64,000 bases of DNA from Rebecca billardiae RCC1528 (taxonomy: Eukaryota > Haptophyta), in the NCBI GenBank assembly GCA_965240325.2, contig OZ251225.1:2294001-2358000 (forward strand), given 5' to 3'. The translations under genes were made by a program, and so were the position numbers. The notes beneath the pieces were generated by a model. That model was not told the DNA's origin and searched no databases. It was given only the letters and a program-made list of their open reading frames with translations. Below, in pieces: positions 52,377 through 62,300 of this stretch. Numbering within the stretch: the stretch's first letter is position 1; every line of letters begins with the position of its first letter.

Positions 52377-52496
52377 CAGGACGACGACTTCCTCAACGGC
52401 AAGGGCGACGACTTCCTCTGCGGCCAGGGCGACGACTTCCTCAACGGCAAGGACGACGACTTCCTCAACGGCAAGGGCGACTACTCCCTCAACTCG
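52377..52496 (+). repeat. 24-bp tandem repeat, five units
   Basis: Five consecutive 24-bp units encode an octapeptide of the form (K/Q)-(G/D)-D-D-F-L-N-G in one frame (QDDDFLNG, KGDDFLCG, QGDDFLNG, KDDDFLNG, KGDYSLNS). Conservation in one frame suggests it was once translated. It lies just before the dispersed repeat. Confidence 0.85.
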
Positions 52497-52499
52497 GCA

Positions 52500-52810
52500 A
52501 GGCCACTAGGCCGCGCACACCGGCCCGGGCGACCACATCCACTACCTGCACTACGGCATCAACTTGAACAGCCTCGGACGACGACGACACGGGCAACTAC
52601 ATGATGACCAAGGCCGACGACGACTGCAAAACAGCGGCATCCCCGGGCGCCTACTACCTCAGTGACCGTGTGATCAGCATCGGTTACGACGACTCCCTCA
52701 CCCGCGGCCAACGCGCTCCGACATCCTCCATTAACTCCATTCAGTACTTCGACAGACGAATCAGGAGAGCTGCGCCCTCGTGCCTGTGTCTTTAAATCAT
52801 AGAATTAGTC
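52500..52810 (+). repeat. Dispersed repeat copy (longest)
   Basis: This is the longest copy of the family also seen at 45484-45720 (reverse), 46540-46620 and 12306-12341. Shared blocks include GCATCCCCGGGCGCCTACTA, CTCACCCGCGGCCAACGCGC, CAGTACTTCGACAGACGAAT and GTGTCTTTAAATCATAGAAT. All copies end at the same place while their starts differ. The stretch 52811-53210 shows no gene. Confidence 0.75.
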
Positions 52811-53210
52811 TCCGCGGCCGCTGACCGCGGCCGCGACCGCGCACTCCGCCGCACTCGCGCGACAGGCGCGCTAACGCCCACCTCAGCCTCAGGCTCAGCA
52901 CCTGGGCGGGGCGGAGGACAGCAGCTCAGCCGCTCGCGCCGTCACGCGGGAGGCCCAACGCCGAGGTTCAGGACATCACCTCGAAAGCTAGCACGCCTCT
53001 TGGACGTGCACAACGGTCTGACTGTCCGACACCACAGACCAAGCCCCGTGTCAGCGAAAACACTTGGCGCCGCGTCATTTCGCAGCACCGGAGCACGTGA
53101 AGCCTGGTCCGAGTTGGCGTTGCCCGTTGACAGCAGTCACGGCATCAGCGCACGGCTCGTTTCAATCCGAACAAGCCTTGTGCGCGGCGATGGCGTGGCA
53201 GCGGCCACGC

Positions 53211-54633
53211 TCAGTCGTTTCGGCGTAGGCGGATGAGCGCGCCCTTCACAGTCTCGTAGGTCGTCTGCGCGGCACGGGAAGGATCGCATGGCGGCGCGCG
53301 CGCGACGGTGTGGCGTCAGGCGCGGCGCATGCAGCGCGGCGAGCGGCAGGGGAGCGCGCGCGCACCCAGCTGATCGCCACGGACGGAGCGTGGTACAGGA
53401 CCCGCGGCCCCACACCCCTCGCGAACGCCCAGATGCCTTCCTCCGCGTGCACGCGCTGCAGCGTCTGCGCGAGGCCTGTGTAGAGCCGCGCGGGCGCGGC
53501 GAGCGGGGCGCCGCCTGGCACCGCGCGGCTCGTGTCTGTCGAGCACGCCGTCGGCAGCTGGCGCACGAATTTGCGGGGCAGGCGGTTCGCCGCGCTGAGC
53601 GCCGCGCGCTCGACCGAGCTCGCAGGACGCAGCGCGCTCCCGCCGCTCGCGACCCCGCCGCTCGCCGCACCGCGAGCGCCGGAACCGACCGGCGCGGCCG
53701 CCGGCGCGGCCGGCGCGGCAGGCTGCTCCCCCAGGTTCTGAGTCTGCAGCCGCGTCTTCGCCACGTCGAGGGGGTTGGTCAGCGCCGCGGCGACCATGCC
53801 CGCGCCGGCGCCCGAGAGCATGTACGTCGACGTCGTGTGCTGCCCGTCCGGGCGCAGCGCGTTGCGCAGCCACTCGTTCGTCGCGCCCATCACGAGAGCG
53901 TACGGCATGTTCATCAGGAGCGTGACGCCAAACGACACGTACAGAGCGCGCCAGCCCTCGGCGGCGAGGATGTGGCGCGTGCAGTCGAGCATGCCCGCGT
54001 GGTGGCCGAGCTGGAGCCGCTGCTTCACCACGTCCATCGGCGTCATGATCGCGTCGTGCACGAGCGTCGCAGTCGCGACCGCGACCGCGCTGCCGACCGG
54101 GTGGTTGGGCCGGCCGGCCAGCTCGCTCAGCTGCGCCTTGGACGACTCGTACACGGAGAAGTAGGCGGCGTGCGCCGGCACGCAGCCCACGAACATCGTG
54201 GCCGCGCCCTTCCACGGCGCGCACAGCCCCTCGGCCAGCAGCCGCCTCGTGCACGCCCCGAGCGTCGCGTCGCACGAGCTGGCCGAGCACGTGGCCGGTC
54301 GGGCCTGTAACCGCGTCTGCGCGCGCACACGGGCGTTCAGGGCGCGGGAGACACGCGTCAGGTGCCAGGCGCGCAGCGCCGATCGGCCAGGCACAGGACG
54401 CCTCACGCAGTGCCAAGGTCGTCGTTCACGCCACAGCGCCCATGTCCCCCCCCCCACAACCCTCATCCACCTGACGCGCGGTGGGCGCTGTCAGAACCGC
54501 AAAGGGGGCGCACCTTGATGGTGTCGACTGGGTACATGACCACGTGCTCGCCGAGACCAGCGCAGCTGCCCGCGACCATGTGCTCGGCGAACGTCCCCTG
54601 CGAGGGATCCCATTCGTCGTGGTCGGCCTCCAT
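53211..54633 (-). CDS. Mitoferrin-like mitochondrial carrier (SLC25A28/37 type)
   Basis: Exons 54633-54514, 54316-53366 and 53264-53211 join in phase to 374 residues. The three carrier repeats each show P-x-(D/E)-x-x-(K/R): VVMYPVDTIKTRLQ (made by the first splice), IMTPMDVVKQRLQLG and TNPLDVAKTRLQTQN. VGPRVLYHAPSVAISW plus TTYETVKGALIR at the last splice closely fit the mitoferrin C-terminus. Mitoferrins bring Fe2+ across the inner mitochondrial membrane for haem and Fe-S synthesis. An Ala/Gly/Pro-rich insert of ~85 residues sits in the third repeat. It is divergent from the ORC1-like gene, with 395 bp between start codons. A SAM-carrier identity is less likely. Confidence 0.86.
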
Positions 54634-54961
54634 GGCTCGCGCCCGTGGATATTCCCGCGGCAACGAGGACACGGAGCAGACCGTCACAGCCAACGGCGCA
54701 CGCGCTGGCTGACGCCTCGCGCTCGCCAGTGCCACCTGGTCGTCAAAGATTCCGATTCGCTGCTTCTGTGTTCTGTCTGTCCCGGTGGCCAATCGCGGTC
54801 CGCCGAGTCACCGCCGCTGCTCGCGATCCGATAATATTCGGTCAGGCTCGCGGCTCCGGCTTGCCGAGCCTGTCATTATCATATTGCCGCGCGCTTTGCA
54901 AATTGCCGAAGTGGCTCTGCTCTCCAGCTCGCAGCATGGCGGCGTGCGTTCGTGGGCACAC

Positions 54962-54974
54962 TTTTCGCGCCAAA
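54962..54974. promoter_or_regulatory. E2F/DP-type site upstream of the ORC1/CDC6-like gene
   Basis: TTTTCGCGCCAAA matches the palindromic E2F consensus TTTSSCGCSAAA and lies 55 bp before the ATG at 55029. E2F control of ORC1 and CDC6 is established in animals and plants. It also argues that translation starts at 55029 rather than at the in-frame ATG at 54936, since the site would then be coding. Confidence 0.65.
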
Positions 54975-55028
54975 GCGCCGCGAGCTCGGGTCCGTTGGCG
55001 CCAATTGCGCGGGAGACGCGTGCGCACG

Positions 55029-57366
55029 ATGAGGCCGCAGGCGGGCGCCGGGCTCTCGGGCTACTTCCGCAAGCGCAAGGCGGGGGGCGAGCGGAACGCG
55101 TGCGAGCCGGCGTGCGGCTCGCGCGCGAAGAAGCCGCGCCCCTCGGCCGAGGACCGCAGCGACGACGAGGTCGGCGACGAGGTGCGCGCGCGCGCGCGCG
55201 CGCGGCTGAGCACAGCGCATGCGCCGACCGGGCTCGCGCGCACGATGACCCGAGCGCCGCGCGCTCGCGCTCGTCGCCGCGCCGCGCGCACCCGCCGCGC
55301 GCGCGCAGGTCTGCTCGGTCTGCTCGTCCGCTCGGCGCGCCGCGAGCATGCTGCTGTGCGACGGGCTGGGATGCGCGGTCGCGGCCCACTTTGACTGCCT
55401 CTCGCCGCCACTGGCGGGCGTGCCGCGCGGCGACTGGTTCTGCGCCGACTGCGACCCGTACGCGGACAGCGGCGTGCGGCGCAAGCCCGCGTGGATGCAG
55501 AGCCCGTCGGCGAAGCAGCCCCAGCCCGTGCGCGCGGGCAAGCAGGCAGGCGGCGCGCGCGCGCCAACGGCCGATGGCGGAGGGCCCGCGGCAGCACCGG
55601 CTCCGAGCCTTGACACGGCCGAGCGCCAGCGCGCGATCAAGCGGCTGCGCGCGGCGGCGCGCGAGCTGCACTACTCTTCGACGAGCGAGCGCCTCCTCTG
55701 CCGCACGAGCGAGCGCGACGTGATGCTCCGCTTCGTGCGCGAGCGCGTCGAGCAGGGCGCGGGCGGAGCCCTCTACGTGTGCGGCACACCGGGCAACGGC
55801 AAGACGGTCACGGTCAAGTGCGCGCAGCGTGGCGACGCGCGGCCGCGCGGGCGAGCTCCGGTGGGCGGAGCACGCGCTCGCGCTCACACGCCGCTCTTGT
55901 CCCCCCGCGCCGCACCTCGCGCCGTGCCGCCTCCGCGCGCCGCGCGCGCGCGCGCGCGCGCGCGCAGCCGCGTGTGTGCGACGCTTGCGCAGGAGATGCG
56001 CGCGCGCTCGGCGCGCGCGGCGCCGGTGGTCGTGCTGAACGCCTTCGCGTACGTGGACAGCCCCGCCGACCTGTTCGTCGCGCTCGCCGAGCGTCTCCGC
56101 GCGGCGGACGCCGACGCCGGCCTCCATCCTGCGCCCGCCGACCGGCCGAGCACGCGTGGCGGAGGCGGCGGGGCCAGCGGCGCGGCCGCGCAGCACAGGG
56201 GCGCAGAGGCTGGCCTCGAAGCCCGCTTCGCCCCGCCCGCCGGAGCGGGCGGCCGGCGGCGCGGTGCGCCGGAGCCGGCGGCGCTCGCCATCGTCTTCGT
56301 CGACGAGATCGACTCCCTCCACGCCGTCGCGCCCGACACGCTGTACCGCCTCTTCGAGTGGTCCGCACTGCCTGGCTCGCGGCTCGCGCTGGTCGGCATC
56401 GCCAACGCCATCGACCTGACCGAGCGGATGCTGCCGGCACTCGCGCGCCGCGGCTGCACGCCCGAGATGCTCACGTTCTCGCCGTACAGGCCGGAGGACA
56501 TCATGGCGATCCTCGAGGAGCGCCTGCTCCGCGCGCCGCGCTCGCCCGCCGGCAAAGCCGCCGGCCTCGCCGCGCCGCGCGCGCCCGCCGGCGCACCGGT
56601 CGGCACGGGCGCGGCGGCCGAAACAGACCCAGACGCCTCCGGCGCCGTCGGGCGGCTGGTCGAGCGCAGCGCTCTCGAGTTCTGCGCGCGCAAGGTGTGC
56701 GCCGCGTCGAGCGACGCGCGCAAGGCGCTGGACATCTGCCGCGGCGCGCTCGAGCTCGTGCTCAAGGAGATCGCCGCCGACGGCACCCCCGGCGCTGCCG
56801 CCGGCGCCACCGCCGCCGGCGCGGCGCCGGCGCCGCAGGCTGTGACGGTGCGCGTGATGGCGCGCGCCGTGAGCGCCACCTTCAAGTCTCGCATCGTTGA
56901 GGTGTGCGCGTCGCTGCCGCAGCACCAGCAGCTCTTCATGTGCGCCGCCGTCCTGCACTTCCGCGCGCGGCACGCCGCGGCGCACGCCGAGCAGCCGGGC
57001 GCCGCGCCGCCGCTGAGGCCCATCGCCAACGGCGGCCGCGCCAAGGCGGCGCGCGGCGTCGGCGGCCGGCGCGCGGAGGGCGGCGCGGGAGAGACGACCG
57101 TCGGGCAGCTGTACCGCGCGTACGTGCGGCTGTGCGCGCAGCAGCACGTGCGCGCCATCAGCGCGTCGGAGGTGGTGCCCGCGTGCCAGGCGCTCGCGGC
57201 GTGCGGCCTGCTGCACATGAGCGCACCGCCGGGCGCGCGCGCCCTCGACCGCGAGCTGGAGTGGCGCGTGAGCGTTGCGGTGCCGGAGGAGGACCTCAAG
57301 CACGCCGTGCGCGAGGTGCGCTTCTTCCGAGAGATCCTCGACGGCGGCGGCGCGGCGCCGAGCTGA
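55029..57366 (+). CDS. ORC1/CDC6-like AAA+ replication initiator with PHD finger
   Basis: Exons 55029-55181, 55309-55817 and 55968-57366 join in phase to 686 residues. A basic N-terminus (GLSGYFRKRK, faintly PIP-box-like) leads to a PHD finger, C4HC3: VCSVC, CDGLGC, HFDC and WFCADC (about residues 52-98). The AAA+ domain has Walker A CGTPGNGKT with TVNRVC restored at the second splice, Walker B IVFVDEID, and sensor-1 IANAIDL. A C-terminal winged-helix domain follows (LPQHQQLFMCAAVLHF to VRFFREIL). PHD plus AAA+ is the plant ORC1 layout, but no BAH domain is visible and it is shorter than plant ORC1 (~800). It should bind origins and, through the PHD finger, histone H3 tails. CDC6 identity is possible. 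Confidence 0.88.
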
Positions 57367-57894
57367 GCGGCGCGCAGCTGCACGCGCGCGCCGAAGGTGG
57401 GGGCGGCCTCCATCACACACCCGACCAGAGCACTGCCAGGCTGCCCGTGCGGACCAGCAACACGACGACACATCGTCGCACTTTAACATTGCTGCGGCCA
57501 CTGCCGACAAGTGCCCGGCCCCTCGCCCGGGCCCAGGGAGCTCGTCGCCTGCGCGTCGCGTGACGGATGTCACCTGTTTCGCCGTGCTCACCACGGTCGC
57601 TCAGACGCTCGCGCTGGCCGTCAGCATTTGCTGACATCAACGCGGACTGAGGTCCGGATCCACAATGGTAGTGGACATCACCATTAACGTTTAGTATAGT
57701 ATGACCATACTGAATACAGTTTACTAAGAATAAGAGACGCTCACAGCTCAGGCAGGCGAGATTGACGCCCGCTGCCGTGCAGATCTGCCGATGTGACCAA
57801 AAAGATGACCAAGATCTGATGAGATCTGTCGAGCATCGTCGGTGGTCGCACACCTCCAGATGGAGCTTGTCCAACGGCATTTCGCACCGCCGTG
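57367..57894. other. Intergenic region upstream of RAD51B
   Basis: No gene is seen. It holds the 3' flank of the ORC1-like gene and the likely promoter of RAD51B; the last 240 bp are AT-richer. Confidence 0.55.
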
Positions 57895-58980
57895 ATGCCG
57901 CATCACGGCGCGCTCGACGCGGAGTCGTACGAGCGGCTCACAGAGCAGCTCGCGCGAGAAGGCATCACGTCCGTCGCCCAGCTCCTCGCCACGCCGCGGC
58001 TTGAAATCCTTGCGCTGACTCGCCTCTTTCCGGCCGAGCTCGATGCCGTGACAGCCGCGGCCGCGCACGCTGCCATGCCCGCGTGCGCGACAGCTGCGGA
58101 GCTGCGCAGCCGCTCGCGGGCGCTGTGCACAGGCCTGAAGTCGCTGGATGACGCGCTCGGCGGCGGGCTATGCCCAGGGACTGTCACCGAAGTCGTGGGC
58201 GCGGCTGGCATGGGCAAGACGCAGCTGTGTATGCAGGTCGCCGCGCTCGCGCTGCTCGGGGACCCGGCAGCCGCTGTCGTGTACGTGGATGTGGAGCGCA
58301 CCTTCAGCGCGCAGCGGCTGAGCGAGATGCTCAGGCCGCGTCTCGAGGGCGAAATCGACGCCAACCTCGTGGAGGTCGCCCTTCTCGACGCCCTCAGCCG
58401 CGTGCACGTCGTGCGGCCGCTCGCGAGCACCCAGCTGCTCCACGCCCTCCAGACCGTCTGCGCGCTCACAGGCGGGGTGAGGAAGATCGCGCTGGTCGTC
58501 GTCGACTCCGTGGGCGCGCTCCCACGAGCTGAGTTCTCGCGCGAGGACCGACTCCGGCGCCACGAGCTGCTCACGTCGCTCTCCGCGCTGCTGAAGCGCA
58601 CGGCGCACATGCACAACGCTGCCGTGCTCGTGAGCAACCAGGTGATCAAGATGATGGACGACGCCGTGGCGCTGTGCGGCGAGATGGGCGGCAGCGGCGG
58701 CACGCGCCTCGAGCCGAGCCTCGGAGTGACCTGGGCGCATAACGTCAACTGTCGCCTCCTCGTCTCTGGCTTGGCGGCGCGAGCCCTCGAGTCGGACCAG
58801 AAGGGATACTCTCACTCCCTGATGCCGGTGCTCGGCGGCGAGAACACGTCGCCCGCTGACTTGCGCGTCGTGCGCGTGGAGAAATCGCCCAAGGCGGCCC
58901 AGGTCGACGTCGTGTACCAAATCGACGAGTCGGGGCTGGTTGAGGCCGCCAATGAGCGGCCACTTCAACGATTCGCTTGA
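57895..58980 (+). CDS. RAD51B: RAD51B-like recombinase paralog
   Basis: A single exon of 361 residues from ATG at 57895 (MPHHGALDAES). An N-terminal helix-hairpin-helix-like region (YERLTEQLAREGITSVAQLL) precedes the RecA core. LCTGLKSLDDALGGGLCPGT and VTEVVGAAGMGKTQLCMQVA contain Walker A, and IALVVVDSVGALPRAEFS is Walker B. AVLVSNQV and LGVTWAHNVNCRLL fit the L1/L2 and C-terminal RAD51B pattern (GNTWSHSVNTRL in animals), with VEKSPKAAQVDVVYQIDESG near the end. Length matches RAD51B (~350-384). It should act in the BCDX2 complex that assists RAD51 loading in homologous recombination. RAD51C and DMC1 fit less well. Confidence 0.9.
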   Translation: MPHHGALDAESYERLTEQLAREGITSVAQLLATPRLEILALTRLFPAELDAVTAAAAHAAMPACATAAELRSRSRALCTGLKSLDDALGGGLCPGTVTEVVGAAGMGKTQLCMQVAALALLGDPAAAVVYVDVERTFSAQRLSEMLRPRLEGEIDANLVEVALLDALSRVHVVRPLASTQLLHALQTVCALTGGVRKIALVVVDSVGALPRAEFSREDRLRRHELLTSLSALLKRTAHMHNAAVLVSNQVIKMMDDAVALCGEMGGSGGTRLEPSLGVTWAHNVNCRLLVSGLAARALESDQKGYSHSLMPVLGGENTSPADLRVVRVEKSPKAAQVDVVYQIDESGLVEAANERPLQRFA

Positions 58981-59385
58981 AGGCGAACGTCCACACTCGG
59001 CTCAGTTACAGTAACATTCACTAACACCGTCAGACTACTCAGTACTCGCTAGCTCCCTTGGCTGATGATCATCACCTCCACTGTCGATCATCCTCGTACT
59101 GTTCAAAACCAGTTTCCAGGTCTCTCTTCGGAGAGCGTGCGCTGAAGGATGGCGCGGCAACCTGCCACCGTGAGCCTTACGCACGTTAAAACAAATAAAC
59201 TGTAGTAGTAGATTGTGACTGTGCATGACAGATCAACTGATCAAGACTGGAGACTCAGGAACCGGGAAAGGTCGACGAACGTCAAAATTCAAAATGAGCA
59301 AGCCCGGGAGGCGGGAGCCGCTGCTCACCAGCGCCGCGCTGCCGAACCGGCCTCCCGGGGGCCCAGGCGGGCGGAGTTTGAGTGC
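58981..59385. other. Spacer between RAD51B and the right arm
   Basis: No gene is seen. Similarity to the left arm begins only near 59386. Confidence 0.55.
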
Positions 59386-62300
59386 CAGGCCGTTCGCGCC
59401 CCGCCCTGCCTCCGCGCGCCGCCGTCATGGTCGACGCGCTCCTCCCGCGCTTGGAGCACGTGGCCGAGGCCGCCGACAAGGACTTGGCGCTGAGCGAGCT
59501 TCGGCGGCAGCTGGCCGACGATGGCTGGCGCCACGTGCCCGTTCTCTCGTGCGATCCGTGCTGGCACGCGTACCGCACGGACACGCTCGACCTCCTTCAC
59601 ACCCTGCCGGTGGAGAAGCGGGAGCTGGCAGAGAGGCACCTGTTCGGCGTGCTTCGCGGCTTCATCTCGCACGATGCCGAACGCCGCACGTTCGGATACT
59701 TCCACGGCCGGGAGGCGACAAGCTACTACGCCGGGCGCGACGGCTTCATCGGCGCGAGCAACTCTGCGTACGAGATCAGCGGCGGCATTGTCGGCGTCGT
59801 GCTGGGCGAGTGGCGACGTGAGGACTGGGAGCGCGCCCTAGGCTCCGGGCGCGTGCGCGTCTTCGTTCACGTGGGCCGCATGAACGTCCCAGTTCCGGGC
59901 ACGTGGGGCACCGAGCGCACGGACAATTGCATCGCGGACATGCGCGTACACCGCACCTTCACCGTCGCGATCAGCGTGCGCGCGTGCGCGGACGACGTGG
60001 CCGAGACGCTTCAGGACCCGTACGCGCGCGTGTCGCTCTTGACGGAAACGTCCGAGCTCCCGTTCGCCATCATCGCGAGCGGCCTCGACGTGGACGGCAA
60101 GCTTCCTCCTAACGGCCGCGGCGATCGCGAGACTTGCCTCGAGGCCGCGTGCTATGACGGCAACGTGCGCGGCTTCCGCGCGCTGCTCGGCGCCGGCGCG
60201 GACCCGGACCCGCCGCCGCACGGGCAGCAGCAGTGGGGCCTGCTCGTCCCTGCGGCGGCGTACGGGCGCTCGGCGTGCGTCATGCTCCTTCTCGACTCGC
60301 TTGGCGCGCGGCTTGCCGACTTCCCCGACGCGGCACGTGCCTTCAACGCGTGCCAGCAGGCAGATGACTGGATGGGCGTCTCCGACGACGAGGCCGCGGT
60401 GTGCGGCCGCATCGCGGCGATGCACCACCTGCGTGCGGCGGGCGCGCCGGCCGCCCTCGACCCCTTGGCCATCTGCTCGTGCTTGGGCACCGTCAACGAC
60501 GACGCGCGCATGCTGGGCCACGCCCTCCTCCTCGGCGCGCCCCCGGACCAGGAGCTTGAGTTAGGTCCCTGTGCCGGGGTGCAGATGAGGCCGCGGCCGC
60601 GCGTGCCGCTCGAGTTCCTGCTGTGCGGCGCGCCGCAAGTCAACGAGAGCGAGAACGGCGAGACACGGCAGCGCCATGCGCTCCCCATGATCGTCTTCCT
60701 CGCCGCGTACGGCGCCTCGCGCACGCTGCCCGACGGGACGCGCGCTGAGGAGTACGTGCGCCCAGACGGCCTCGGCGGCATGGCGCGCGCCTTCCTCCAG
60801 CGCACGCGCGCGTACTCGACGCCGCTGCACTACGCGGCGCACCTGCCCACCTCGCACGTGGTGCACCTCCTCGCCACCGGCGCGGACGTGCACGCGCCGG
60901 GCGGCGACGGCGGCCCGACGCCGTACGAGCTCGCCGCCGCCGCGATCGCGCAGGACGAGCCCACGACGAGCCAGCTTCTGGTCGTCCACGGTCGGGGCTC
61001 GCCGCTCGAGCCCGCCGTGCGCCACCTGATGCCCTTGGCGCTGCGCCCGCGCTTCCTCTTCCTGCAGTGGGTGGGCGCGCAGCTCGCGCGCGCGCACGCC
61101 GTCGACCTCGCGCCGGCGTGGGAGGCGCACGTCGTGCCGCGCTGCCTGCCCGCTTCCCTCCTCGAAGCCCTCGCCATGGCCCCCCGCGGCCTCGAGGCGG
61201 TGATGCCTGTGCCGACGGCCGAGCGCGCGCTCGCCGAGCCGGGCGCGGGCGAGGGCGTGCTCGGCGTGATGCGCCTGCCCAGCCTGCGCGAGCTCGCGCT
61301 GCCGTGGGTCCACACGCGCCGAAGCACGCCCGTGTGGGCCACGCTCGCCGTCCACGGCGCACGCGGCTGGTCGCCGGGCACGCACTGGGCGTTCCCTCGG
61401 CCGGAGCGGCAGCGCGCGCGCTACCTCGCGTGGCTCGGCGCGCGGCTTGGCGCGGCGCACGCGCACGCGCCGAGCGAATTTGTGGGCGTGTGGCACGAGT
61501 GCGTGATGCCGCTGCTGATGCCCGCGCGCCTGCTCGACTGCTACCCCGTCACACCGCCGCGGCGCGGCCGCGACGAGCTGCTCGTTGACCTCGCCTCCGG
61601 CGACGACGCGCGCGCGCGCGGCCTGGGCGGCGGCTGCAGCCTGCACGAGCGCGCGGCGCCATGGCTGGAGCTCCCGCTCGCCGAGCGCCCGTCGTGGGTG
61701 AACATTGTCTGCCTGGGCGGCGCCACCTGGTCCGTCGACACGCACGCGCTCTTCGGCCCGGCCATTCGCCACCAGGCTCGCTTCCTCTCGTGGGTGGGCG
61801 CGCAGCTCACGCGCCGATTCGGCCTCGGCGGAGGCACGGGCGCGCACCACGTGTGGGAGACGTGCGTGCTGCCGTGCGTGCTACGCGAGGACCTGCTCGC
61901 TGCGCTGCAGCTGCGCAGCGAGGGGCGCGCGGCCTGCGCGTTCACCACGTCCACGACCACCGACAAGCTCACTACTTGGACGGGTGGCACTGCCCTCGAG
62001 CCGATGCTGGACGACGAGTACCTCGACTGGGCGGGCGAGCTCGTCGTCGAGTGGGACGACGAGGTATGCTAATGGCGGGCTGGCTGCGCGCACCTGGCGG
62101 CTCTCTCGTCGTGCGGTCGTGGCGGCGCCGTGATTCATCTTCCCGCCCCGGGAGTGACTAGTGAGGGCGCGAGCGGCGAGGCGGCCACCAAGGCCCTCAT
62201 CAGATTCAGCAACTCTGTCGACGAGCTTACTGTACTATAACTACGGCGGAGCTAATTCATCGATTATTCGATACGATATGCGCTGCTACAAAGTTCTACG

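Noticed and set aside
54808-57594. 928-residue minus-strand ORF
   Set aside because: It is the antisense of the ORC1/CDC6-like gene, compositionally biased and without motifs.
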